Assembly: GCA_037349315.1 (NCBI GenBank)
Contig: JBAIAC010000035.1
Span: 5,718,501 to 5,782,500 of the forward strand
DNA length: 64,000 bases
Origin: Chelydra serpentina
Taxonomy: Eukaryota > Chordata > Testudines > Chelydridae
Direction: 5' to 3'
Shown here: positions 59,601 through 64,000 of the stretch, one piece after another
How the letters are laid out: each line of letters starts with the position of its first letter
Numbering within the stretch: the first letter of the stretch is position 1
The notes under the pieces: generated by a model
What the model was told of the DNA's origin: nothing
Databases searched by the model: none
What the model saw: only the letters and a program-made list of their open reading frames with translations
Position numbers and translations under genes: made by a program

Positions 59601-60428
59601 GTGATCTAATACAGGATGATCTAATAGGAGTCATTGCTTCTGAGTAGGTGGCTCATAGTTTCATCCACCATTGTAGATTTAGTGGAGGTTTCATAGTCTA
59701 ACCTGTGGTTTCGTTTTCTGTTTTTAAAGGAGCAGTTTATAGAGTTATGCAAGACCCTTTATAACATGTTCAGTGAGGACCCAGTGGAACAGGAGCTGTA
59801 CCATGCCATTGCCACTGTAGCCAGCCTCCTCCTACGAATTGGGGAGGTTGGAAAAAAATTCTCCAACCGACCCATGAAGAAGACTGATGACTGCAAAGCA
59901 AATAACACCCAGGATGCTGTGAGTGAAGAGGAGTCACCAATGTCTGAACACAGTCAAAATTCAGCAGTGGAGCAGGAACCCCAGACTGACCCTGAAGACA
60001 GAGCTTCTGGCGATATCCAGGCTGGAAAAACCCAGCAGGAAAAACAAACTCCAGGAGATGGGGATGGTGGAGAAGGACCAGGATCTCCTATACAGCTCCT
60101 GTCAGATGATGAAACCAAAGACGATATGTCCATGTCTTCCTACTCCATGGTCAGCACGGGTTCCCTGCAATGTGAAGATATTGCAGATGACACAGTCCTG
60201 GTTGGTTGTGAAGCTAGCAGTTCAGCTGCAAGGTATGGCAGCACCATTGACACTGACTGGTCTATCTCCTTTGAGCAGGTCTTGGCTTCCATGCTTACAG
60301 AGACAGCCCTCGTAAACTACTTTGAGAAGAAGGTTGACATTGGCCTGAAGATAAAGGAGCAGAAGAAAGTAGAGAGGCAGTTCAGCTCATCCAGTGACTA
60401 TGATCTCTCCTCCTCAGTGTCAGGCTGA
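26547..60428 (+). CDS. TBC1D9B: TBC1 domain family member 9B (TBC1D9B), complete CDS in 22 exons
   Basis: The spliced CDS (exons listed separately) totals 3777 nt and encodes 1258 residues, close to the roughly 1250 of the mammalian protein, with an open frame throughout. The start is the ATG at 26547, with A at -3, opening [20 protein letters not shown]. Domains in order are GRAM 1 (about 146-213), GRAM 2 (about 290-360), the TBC Rab-GAP domain (about 505-720) and one EF-hand (loop 893-904). The TBC fingers are present: I554-x-x-D557-x-x-R560 and Y593-C-Q595. The EF loop keeps D893, N895, D897 and E904. TBC proteins accelerate GTP hydrolysis by Rab GTPases, GRAM domains bind membrane lipids, and mammalian TBC1D9B is linked to Rab11a-dependent trafficking. 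Paralogue TBC1D9 is excluded by details such as [26 protein letters not shown] and [17 protein letters not shown]. All introns are GT-AG. No second gene shares the locus. Confidence 0.97.
27202..27897. mobile_element. hAT-Charlie-like element in intron 1
   Basis: 696 bp bounded by perfect 16-bp inverted repeats, CAGTGGTTCCCAAACT and AGTTTGGGAACCACTG. This terminus is characteristic of hAT-Charlie elements. The flanks 'ccttac' and 'ccttag' are only an imperfect target duplication. No transposase frame remains. Confidence 0.85.
30129..30249 (-). mobile_element. Penelope-like terminal sequence with hammerhead-like core
   Basis: On the minus strand the order is CTGATGA (30211-30217), a 7-bp stem GTGGGTT/AACCCAC with loop CTT, GAAA (30189-30192), then AGC-TTAT-GCT. 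This matches the conserved hammerhead ribozyme core known from PLE terminal repeats. The base at the expected cleavage position is G rather than A, C or U, and stem I is not evident, so this copy is probably inactive. Confidence 0.65.
30982..31092 (+). CDS. TBC1D9B: TBC1D9B exon 2
   Basis: Codes for [20 protein letters not shown] and the following residues, ending YWAVAC plus one base. Acceptor tttcctag, donor gtaggt. This N-terminal block is nearly invariant between TBC1D9 and TBC1D9B. Confidence 0.96.
32455..32960 (+). repeat. Unclassified interspersed repeat, copy 1
   Basis: Shares ordered blocks with 47625-48660 and 55725-56580: 'accatggagtcacag', 'cccagtcccaaag', 'acaccaaaggcaaca', 'aactaaaggtttatta' and 'aaagcaggtaaac'. 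The shared order across three introns shows one family. The class is unknown; an LTR-type element is one option. Confidence 0.6.
35169..35287 (+). CDS. TBC1D9B: TBC1D9B exon 3
   Basis: Codes for residues 77-116 ([20 protein letters not shown] onward, ending FVKGKIH). Acceptor tctgttag, donor gtaagg, phase 0 exit. Confidence 0.96.
37606..37834 (+). CDS. TBC1D9B: TBC1D9B exon 4 (GRAM 1, first part)
   Basis: Codes for residues 117-192. It carries [20 protein letters not shown], the start of the first GRAM domain, a PH-like membrane-binding fold. Acceptor cccttcag, donor gtaagt, phase 1 exit. Confidence 0.97.
38532..38790 (+). CDS. TBC1D9B: TBC1D9B exon 5 (GRAM 1, second part)
   Basis: Codes for about residues 193-278, completing GRAM 1 ([20 protein letters not shown]) and a helical segment ending NISALK. 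Acceptor ttccttag. The donor gtctgt is weak but is the only site that keeps the frame into exon 6. Phase 2 exit. Confidence 0.95.
39665..39872 (+). CDS. TBC1D9B: TBC1D9B exon 6 (GRAM 2, first part)
   Basis: Codes for residues 279-348, including [20 protein letters not shown] and the second GRAM segment through IIPLRE. The acceptor at 39663-39664 is chosen over the overlapping AG two bases later because only it restores Arg279 in frame. Donor gtggga. Confidence 0.96.
39988..40672 (-). mobile_element. CR1-type LINE 3' end, antisense, in intron 6
   Basis: Begins with 'taagaacataagaacggctatactggg', the reverse of the tail at 15.4 kb. The minus strand reads [20 protein letters not shown] and [20 protein letters not shown], the same ORF2 C-terminus as 14763-15236. 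Frameshifted near its 3' end and 5'-truncated. Confidence 0.88.
42000..42212 (+). CDS. TBC1D9B: TBC1D9B exon 7 (GRAM 2, second part)
   Basis: Codes for residues 349-419. It opens [14 protein letters not shown], completes GRAM 2 ([20 protein letters not shown]) and runs into the variable linker after [11 protein letters not shown]. Acceptor tttccag. The donor gtacta is weak, so the linker end is less certain than the domain. Confidence 0.92.
43392..43553 (+). CDS. TBC1D9B: TBC1D9B exon 8 (inter-domain linker)
   Basis: Codes for residues 420-473, a Ser/Pro-rich linker between GRAM 2 and the TBC domain, with the conserved [13 protein letters not shown] near its end. Acceptor ttcttcag, donor gtatac (weak). 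Exactly 54 codons, phase 0 on both sides. Confidence 0.91.
44419..44569 (+). CDS. TBC1D9B: TBC1D9B exon 9 (start of TBC domain)
   Basis: Codes for residues 474-523 and ends in the TBC signature [15 protein letters not shown] (509-523). Upstream [13 protein letters not shown] is conserved in the family. Acceptor cctcttag, donor gtaaaa, phase 1 exit. Confidence 0.96.
45071..45285 (+). CDS. TBC1D9B: TBC1D9B exon 10 (catalytic core of TBC domain)
   Basis: Codes for residues 524-595 and holds both catalytic fingers: arginine R560 in IERDLHR and glutamine Q595 in YCQ, the last codon before the donor gtaaga. Their presence predicts an active Rab-GAP. Confidence 0.97.
45795..45955 (-). repeat. MIR-like SINE, antisense
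   Basis: The order 'gtgctttacaaag', 'ctatccccatttcacagctgc', 'actgaggc' and 'cttctgactcccagg' is the reverse complement of the MIR core. Confidence 0.65.
46074..46191 (+). CDS. TBC1D9B: TBC1D9B exon 11 (TBC domain)
   Basis: Codes for residues 596-634, [12 protein letters not shown] through [11 protein letters not shown]. Acceptor gctcccag, donor gtgagt, phase 1 exit. Confidence 0.96.
47162..47447 (+). CDS. TBC1D9B: TBC1D9B exon 12 (end of TBC domain)
   Basis: Codes for about residues 635-729, including [34 protein letters not shown] and the helix ending GEAMTVLG. Acceptor cttttcag, donor gtagcc, phase 2 exit. Confidence 0.97.
47625..48660 (+). repeat. Unclassified interspersed repeat, copy 2 (longest)
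   Basis: Opens 'caccccaaactgctgg' (compare 'caccccaaactgatgg' at 32466) and runs past 'aactaaaggtttaata' and 'tgatggaatagactgc' to the vicinity of 'cagcatcaca'. Length near 1 kb fits a solo LTR or a non-autonomous retroelement. No coding capacity. Confidence 0.6.
49262..49391 (+). CDS. TBC1D9B: TBC1D9B exon 13
   Basis: Codes for residues 730-773 ([10 protein letters not shown] through FELIKTSYE). Acceptor ccccacag, donor gtcaga. The intron just downstream holds a nested fold-back/MITE insertion. Confidence 0.95.
49438..49821. repeat. Fold-back element hosting the MITE
   Basis: Outer arms 'ggcccagtcctgcattcc' (from 49438) and 'ggaatgcaggattgggcc' (to 49821) are near-perfect reverse complements. 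Together they are the common tetrapod fold-back, here split by the MITE. Confidence 0.75.
49487..49783. mobile_element. Harbinger-like MITE, copy 2, inside a fold-back element
   Basis: Termini GGGCTTGTCTACA and GTAGTGTAGACAAGGCC are inverted, with TAG/TAA flanks. It shares long interior blocks with 7829-8110 ('agacccgctaaatcaac', 'gcagatcgctctcc', 'gtcgacccctgtact'). Near the right end a palindrome around 'aactcaaattgcgtagctt' could form a hairpin. Confidence 0.72.
51005..51103 (+). CDS. TBC1D9B: TBC1D9B exon 14
   Basis: Codes for residues 774-806 ([20 protein letters not shown] through DTAKRSA). Acceptor actatag, donor gtatgt, symmetric phase 0. Confidence 0.95.
52031..52099 (+). CDS. TBC1D9B: TBC1D9B exon 15
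   Basis: Codes for residues 807-829 ([20 protein letters not shown] and VFK). Only 23 codons, flanked by acceptor actttag and donor gtagga, symmetric phase 0. It precedes the EF-hand region. Confidence 0.95.
52375..52575 (+). repeat. MIR SINE in intron 15
   Basis: Contains 'agctctgtcactgacttg', 'cttgggcaagtcacttaac' and 'cctcagtttgcccat', the diagnostic MIR core in order. Confidence 0.85.
52640..52742 (+). repeat. CR1/SINE-type 3' tail in intron 15
   Basis: 'ggaggtcagactagatgatc' followed by 'atggtcccttctgacc' and 'tctatgac' is the 3' tail shared by CR1-mobilised elements in sauropsids. Confidence 0.75.
53066..53306 (+). CDS. TBC1D9B: TBC1D9B exon 16 (EF-hand)
   Basis: Codes for residues 830-909 and carries the EF-hand loop [12 protein letters not shown] (893-904), with acidic ligands at loop positions 1, 5 and 12 and Asn at 3 and 9. 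Acceptor ctcaaag, donor gtaagt, phase 1 exit. Confidence 0.96.
53625..53690 (+). CDS. TBC1D9B: TBC1D9B exon 17
   Basis: Codes for about residues 910-931 ([20 protein letters not shown], then PP). 66 nt, phase 1-1. Acceptor ccccacag, donor gtgagt. Confidence 0.95.
54107..54178 (+). CDS. TBC1D9B: TBC1D9B exon 18
   Basis: Codes for about residues 932-955 ([20 protein letters not shown], then ISTE). 72 nt, phase 1-1. A long TC tract precedes the acceptor; donor gtaaca. Confidence 0.93.
54595..54645 (+). CDS. TBC1D9B: TBC1D9B exon 19, 17-codon probable cassette exon
   Basis: Codes for [17 protein letters not shown] (about residues 956-972). It is 51 nt, phase 1-1, so skipping keeps the frame. 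As I recall, mammalian TBC1D9B isoforms differ by a short segment here, which suggests alternative splicing. Acceptor gctccag after a strong pyrimidine run; donor gttagt is weak. Confidence 0.85.
55725..56580 (+). repeat. Unclassified interspersed repeat, copy 3
   Basis: Carries the ordered blocks 'acatggagtcacag', 'cccagtcccaaag', 'acaccaaagacaaca', 'ctaaggatttattaac' and 'aaagcaggtaaac' as in copy 1. The PLE fragment begins right at its 3' edge. Confidence 0.6.
56581..56699. mobile_element. PLE terminal fragment ending in a perfect 36-bp inverted repeat
   Basis: Starts with PLE terminal sequence ('ccgtgttagtctgg'). 56621-56656 and 56664-56699 are exact reverse complements with a 7-bp spacer, each containing 'tcctgtggcacctta'. 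This looks like an aberrant tail-to-tail insertion product. Confidence 0.85.
57299..57352 (+). CDS. TBC1D9B: TBC1D9B exon 20 (acidic/Gly linker)
   Basis: Codes for about residues 973-990 ([18 protein letters not shown]), a charged linker with little conservation. 54 nt, phase 1-1, acceptor tgtttag, donor gtaact. Placed by phase, length and the homologous human linker. Confidence 0.83.
57353..59014 (+). other. TBC1D9B: Intron 20 of TBC1D9B
   Basis: Dominated by an antisense CR1 (57795-58965) that stops about 49 bp before the acceptor of exon 21. Nothing else recognised. Confidence 0.7.
57795..58965 (-). mobile_element. CR1 LINE 3' half, antisense, in intron 20
   Basis: Begins with the reversed tail 'agaatcatggaaatgtagggctagaagg'. 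Read on the minus strand, the RT catalytic region at 58634-58645 is FAYD where CR1 has FADD, so one catalytic Asp is lost. Many frameshifts. Confidence 0.88.
59015..59121 (+). CDS. TBC1D9B: TBC1D9B exon 21
   Basis: Codes for residues 991-1026, including [20 protein letters not shown] and [10 protein letters not shown]. Acceptor ccttgcag lies only about 49 bp after the end of an antisense CR1. Donor gtagga. Confidence 0.95.
59122..59729 (+). other. TBC1D9B: Intron 21 of TBC1D9B
   Basis: 608 bp of AT-rich sequence. Nothing recognised. Confidence 0.6.
59730..60428 (+). CDS. TBC1D9B: TBC1D9B exon 22 (coding part, C-terminus and stop)
   Basis: Codes for residues 1027-1258 and the TGA at 60426. 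It begins [20 protein letters not shown], passes through an acidic low-complexity region and ends with conserved blocks [35 protein letters not shown] and [17 protein letters not shown], then SVSG. Acceptor ttttaaag. Confidence 0.97.
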   Translation, partial: EQFIELCKTLYNMFSEDPVEQELYHAIATVASLLLRIGEVGKKFSNRPMKKTDDCKANNTQDAVSEEESPMSEHSQNSAVEQEPQTDPEDRASGDIQAGKTQQEKQTPGDGDGGEGPGSPIQLLSDDETKDDMSMSSYSMVSTGSLQCEDIADDTVLVGCEASSSAARYGSTIDTDWSISFEQVLASMLTETALVNYFEKKVDIGLKIKEQKKVERQFSSSSDYDLSSSVSG

Positions 60429-62435
60429 ACTCAAGGAAAGCAGTAATGTCTCAGGTGATAAAGGATGAGGCTATAGACATTGGGCAGATGGCAGGCGTTT
60501 TTTTACCGAGACCAACAACTACAGTAGATTCTGCTGAATAAGTGGCTTGTCACAGTGGCTGTTTAACATAGACACCTCTCTGGAGACCCTGCTTGGTGGA
60601 ATTACATTCTCAAGAGCATGAAAGCTATTAGAACCTAATAGCCCCTAAGGCTTGCAATTACCACTGTAAATGATGCATGTCTGCCTCTGGCTGTCTTTTT
60701 TAATGACGTTTTATTTCAAACACAGCCACTCCATGCTCTGCCCTCATTTGCTGTAGGTTCCTGGGTAGTTTTGTACAGAAGATGCAGCCCAGCTTGAAAC
60801 TCTGTACGTCTTTGGCTGCCACTCTGTGATCTAAGCAGTATGTCTAAGTGCTCTAGGTCCTTGGCCTATAAAATAGTCTTATTAGGTTCTTAGATACTGT
60901 GCTGTAACTTGGCAAATGTATTGCAATTGTATCCCATAGCTCCCAGCATCCTGAGATTTGAATGCAGTAGTTTCTCAGATCTGAAGGCTTCTGTTGGATG
61001 TGATTTGCCATTCCAGTAGCGTGTGTTTTTTCAACATTTTACAAGAAGGTGTCATGTAAACACTGTTTTATAAGCCTCTGTTTTTAACTCTTTGACGCAA
61101 GGAATTGGTGGTTTTGAATTGTCTGAAGCCACAAGCTCCTTGACATTGATGCATAAGAAGCAGTAGGGCTATAATAGATATTGGGTCTGCCAAGGGGTTA
61201 GATCATGGATGCAATGAGGAGGCAAGTCCTGAACTGGAAATCAACTTATTGGAGCCTAGTTGTTACAAGCTGTCGGTACACAGATCTGTTTTTCTTACTC
61301 TTGTTGCTTCTGACATTAGTTTGTTCACAACCGTTCCGTCAGCACAGCCATTAGCTTTTAAAAGAAAAATATCTATGTAATTATATTGCCAGGAAGTTAT
61401 TTACTTCATTTTAATATACTAATGATGGATCCAATTTTTAAAAAGATCCATGGTAAATTTGTCGTAAATCAGTCGAATATCAACGTATGACCCAGGCTTA
61501 CAGAGCCCATGTCAATCACTAAATTATGTATCACTTGGTAGAACCTTAGCAGATCAGTTTCTCACTGTGGACAGGACCACAGCAGGCCTGATCTGTAGGA
61601 GGCAGAAAACTTACATGAGCCCCTGGTGCCACTTGAGACTGTTCCCTGTAGCCTCTCTGAAGTACAGTGCTTTCCAGGAGCATCTGCATCTCCAGGCTGC
61701 CTGTACAACAGGAGTCCAAAGAGCTGTTTACACCTCAATCCTGAGAAGTGAAGCAGAAGCGGGAGCAAAGTTGTGGTGTTCTCCTCTCAGCCATCACTCT
61801 AATACCTGAAATCTGAACAGACTAGCTCACCTGCAAGTTTAAACGCTTATTTAGCTGGAGGGAGTGCAGCTACAGATTACCCTCTGCAAATTAACTGTGG
61901 ACCAGAGGAAAGTAGGCGCTCCATTTGGGAATGGTAACCTCCCTGTGGGAGGGCCTCCCCTCCCAGGAAGCATCATCATTTCTTTTCATACACACATGTT
62001 CATCTCATGACAAAAGCATCTGTGTTCCAGTGGCATGTGCCTCACTGGCAGAAAGCGAGAATGTTAGCATGTGGCAGGTGCAGACCCAGTACTGAGGGTG
62101 AGCCACATGGGTGCTTCTGGCTGGTGTTCAGAACAGATGGGGATGACAAAGACTGGAGCCAGCTGATGGATGTTCCCAAGTAAGGTACCATTTTATGCGA
62201 TGTTCAGTGTTACTTCCTTTTGTGGTGTTCTCTCTATATTCCCAGCCAATGCATATTTCTTAATTCTCTGCCTCCTCTGTCATGTACCTCTGGAGAGCAG
62301 CTCTGGTAAAATTACTTTTACTAATTCTTCGGTAATTTATTGTAATTTTTTTTTAAGTACAGATAATACATGTAATTTTACATTGTCTGTCTGATCTGTT
62401 ATGTGCTTAATAAATGAACCAGAATCCACACACAG
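60429..62435 (+). other. TBC1D9B: TBC1D9B 3' UTR with polyadenylation signal
   Basis: About 2 kb follow the stop without further coding similarity. A canonical AATAAA at 62409-62414 is the first clear hexamer I see after the stop, so the transcript probably ends about 15-25 bp later. The 3' end is inferred. Confidence 0.7.
62409..62414 (+). terminator. TBC1D9B: Polyadenylation signal AATAAA
   Basis: Canonical hexamer about 2 kb after the stop codon, the only clear one in the downstream region. Confidence 0.7.
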
Positions 62436-62708
62436 CCCTGGACTGGCTTTCACTTTATCAGCTGAACACTGCTTACTCTCAGGGTGTCTGAGCATATGAT
62501 TTTTCCTCACTCCATAGCTAGGTTGTATGTCCGTGATTGTTGCCTAAGGCAGTAGACCCAATGGCTGGCCTGTGTCAGCTGACTCAGGCTCATGGGTCTC
62601 AGGCTGTGGGACTATAAAATTGCAGTGTAGATGTTCTGACTCAAGGGACCCTCCCGGGGGGAGGGGAGTCCCAATGTGAGAAGGGTCTCACTTTTCTCTC
62701 CCTATCTT

Positions 62709-62798
62709 AGAATCATAGAATATCAGGGTTGGAAGGGACCTTCGGAGGTCATCTAGTCCAACCCCCTGCTCAAGGCAGGACCAATCCCCAATTTTGTT
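62709..62798 (-). mobile_element. tRNA-SINE tail, antisense, truncated
   Basis: 'agaatcatagaatatcagggttggaaggg' through 'ccctgctcaaggcaggacca' is the reverse complement of the 3' half of the SINE at 15737-15927. The tRNA head is missing. Confidence 0.8.
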
Positions 62799-63074
62799 CC
62801 TTCTCTCTGGATTGCAGCGGTCACCTTCATGATTATTTTAATCAAGGTAGGTCTGAGGCTTCTGTGGAAAAGCCTTTGCCAACTATTGCAGCAGGCCTGG
62901 GGCACTGAACAACGTAAACATTTGTTTTTGGTTTTTATTGACTTTGGAATATTAATATATCAGATGTTTCCACATGGAAGCAAGCTATTTGAGTTAAGCG
63001 TACACAAAGAATTTTGACTAATAATCCAGAGGATGCAATTTAGGGTGTGATTATCTTGCAACTCCAAGGAACCG

Positions 63075-63790
63075 CCATCAAGTATAAAAGATGGCACTGT
63101 ATTGTGCCAGATACTGTACAGACAAGTTACAAAAGATGGTCCCTGCCCCAGAAAGCTCACAAGTCTAGGTTTTGGACAGACTTCAGTAGGTGGACAAAAC
63201 AAACAAATAGGATGGGGGTGGATTGGGAGGACATGATAACATGAACAGTTAGCAGAAACACAAAAGTTGCAGTTTGCACTTGCCTAACTAAGTTAGTCAT
63301 GATTTGTATGTTTTAGGGCAGAGGTAGGTTTTAAGGAGGGATAAAGAAGATAAAGTTCTCACGTTCTGATAAGATTTTCAATACACAGCTAGTGGCGTAG
63401 TAGAAAGTATGGAGGTGCCTTAAAGATACATGGGCAATTGATGTTGGCATCAATGCAAGAGCAAAGGTGGGGTAATCGACAGCTCAGTACTTTAGATCTG
63501 ATAGGGTGGGGCTAAATGGTAAAGGCGAGAATATCTAATACAGTAGAGATTGCAGGCCAAGAAAGACTGAAAGGAGTGATGTGATCAAAGAGAAGAGCCA
63601 GCAGCATTTTGAATGGACTTGGGGAAAATATAACTTCTATCAAGCACAGACAGGAGATGACAGTAGTCAAGAGGTGAGGAAAGGGCCTGACTCAAGACAG
63701 ACAGAAAAGGCAGAGAGGAGAGGTCAAAGCAGATCTTGTTGATTTTCTATTTGAAAAGGTCAGAGAGATCCTGTGCAGAAAGGTTTTTGG
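63075..63790 (-). repeat. L2-like LINE sequence, antisense (probable)
   Basis: 63075-63170 has the antisense L2 3' end ('cagatactgtacagac', 'ccctgccccagaaagctcac'). 63300-63700 continues with 'ggagtgatgtgatcaaag' and 'cagcattttgaatgg', which I recall from L2 consensus sequences. Heavily diverged. Confidence 0.5.
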
Positions 63791-64000
63791 ACGCTTTCCT
63801 GCTTTTTGGTACTTAGGCAAATTTATGACTGATTTTTAGAAATAAAAAAAGTTTAAACGCTCCCACCCCCCTTACATTAAAAGAAAATCTTCCAAAGCCA
63901 CATGGAATAAGCTGCCAGCAACTCTGTGTGGCCTTATGTGCCCTCCAGCTCACTCCTGCTGGGTTTTCTCCTAAAACTGGAAATTCTAGTAATAACTCTT

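Noticed and set aside
59923..60315. 130-codon open frame in another frame of exon 22
   Set aside because: Shadow of the TBC1D9B C-terminal coding exon, which matches the known protein in its own frame.
26547..60428. Paralogue TBC1D9 instead of TBC1D9B
   Set aside because: The N-terminus (VTERANPFF), the segment after KGKIH ([20 protein letters not shown]) and the C-terminus follow TBC1D9B, not TBC1D9.
1..64000. CRISPR array, operon or bacterial-type system
   Set aside because: No spaced direct repeats of CRISPR type and no gene clusters; intron structure and repeats are vertebrate.

Overview
The window is vertebrate nuclear DNA, most likely from a turtle (Testudines). It holds one complete, intact multi-exon gene on the + strand, TBC1D9B (26547-60428 from start to stop codon). 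The rest is repeat-rich intergenic and intronic DNA. I base the turtle assignment on recognised repeats: CR1 LINEs with ATTCTATGA-type 3' tails, a tRNA-derived SINE, Penelope-like element (PLE) terminal sequences, a DIRS-like tyrosine-recombinase retroelement and several short DNA transposons. This combination is typical of turtles, but another sauropsid is not formally excluded.

Layout. 1-945: 3' remains of a DIRS-like element ending in a long inverted repeat. 946-25.9 kb: gene-free DNA with a PLE reverse-transcriptase fragment split by a hAT element (3.6-4.2 kb), a Harbinger-like MITE (7.8 kb), a CR1 split by a hAT-like element (10.9-13.0 kb), a second CR1 and a tRNA SINE (14.7-15.9 kb), scattered L2/MIR-type pieces, and an antisense CR1 split by another hAT element (23.9-24.8 kb). 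26.0-27.0 kb: a CpG-island promoter with a G-rich tandem repeat, then exon 1. 26.5-60.4 kb: 22 coding exons. 60.4-62.4 kb: 3' UTR ending at an AATAAA. 62.4-64.0 kb: an antisense SINE tail and L2-like sequence.

TBC1D9B. I placed all 22 exons by GT..AG boundaries, reading phase and the remembered vertebrate protein. The spliced CDS is 3777 nt and encodes 1258 residues with no frameshift or internal stop. Domain order is N-terminal region, GRAM 1, GRAM 2, Rab-GAP TBC domain with both catalytic fingers (R560 and Q595), an EF-hand, then a low-complexity linker and conserved tail. Exons 17-20 are all phase 1-1 and divisible by three, so this linker could be spliced in modules.

Most second-look items concern mobile elements. 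Three short elements carry perfect 8-bp target duplications and are nested in older elements. One hAT-like copy carries a 118-bp segment about 95% identical, in inverse orientation, to a locus 2.6 kb away. A PLE terminal sequence has a hammerhead-ribozyme-like core. There is a perfect 36-bp hairpin in intron 19 and a G-quadruplex-prone repeat beside the promoter. I saw no convincing novel protein-coding system.
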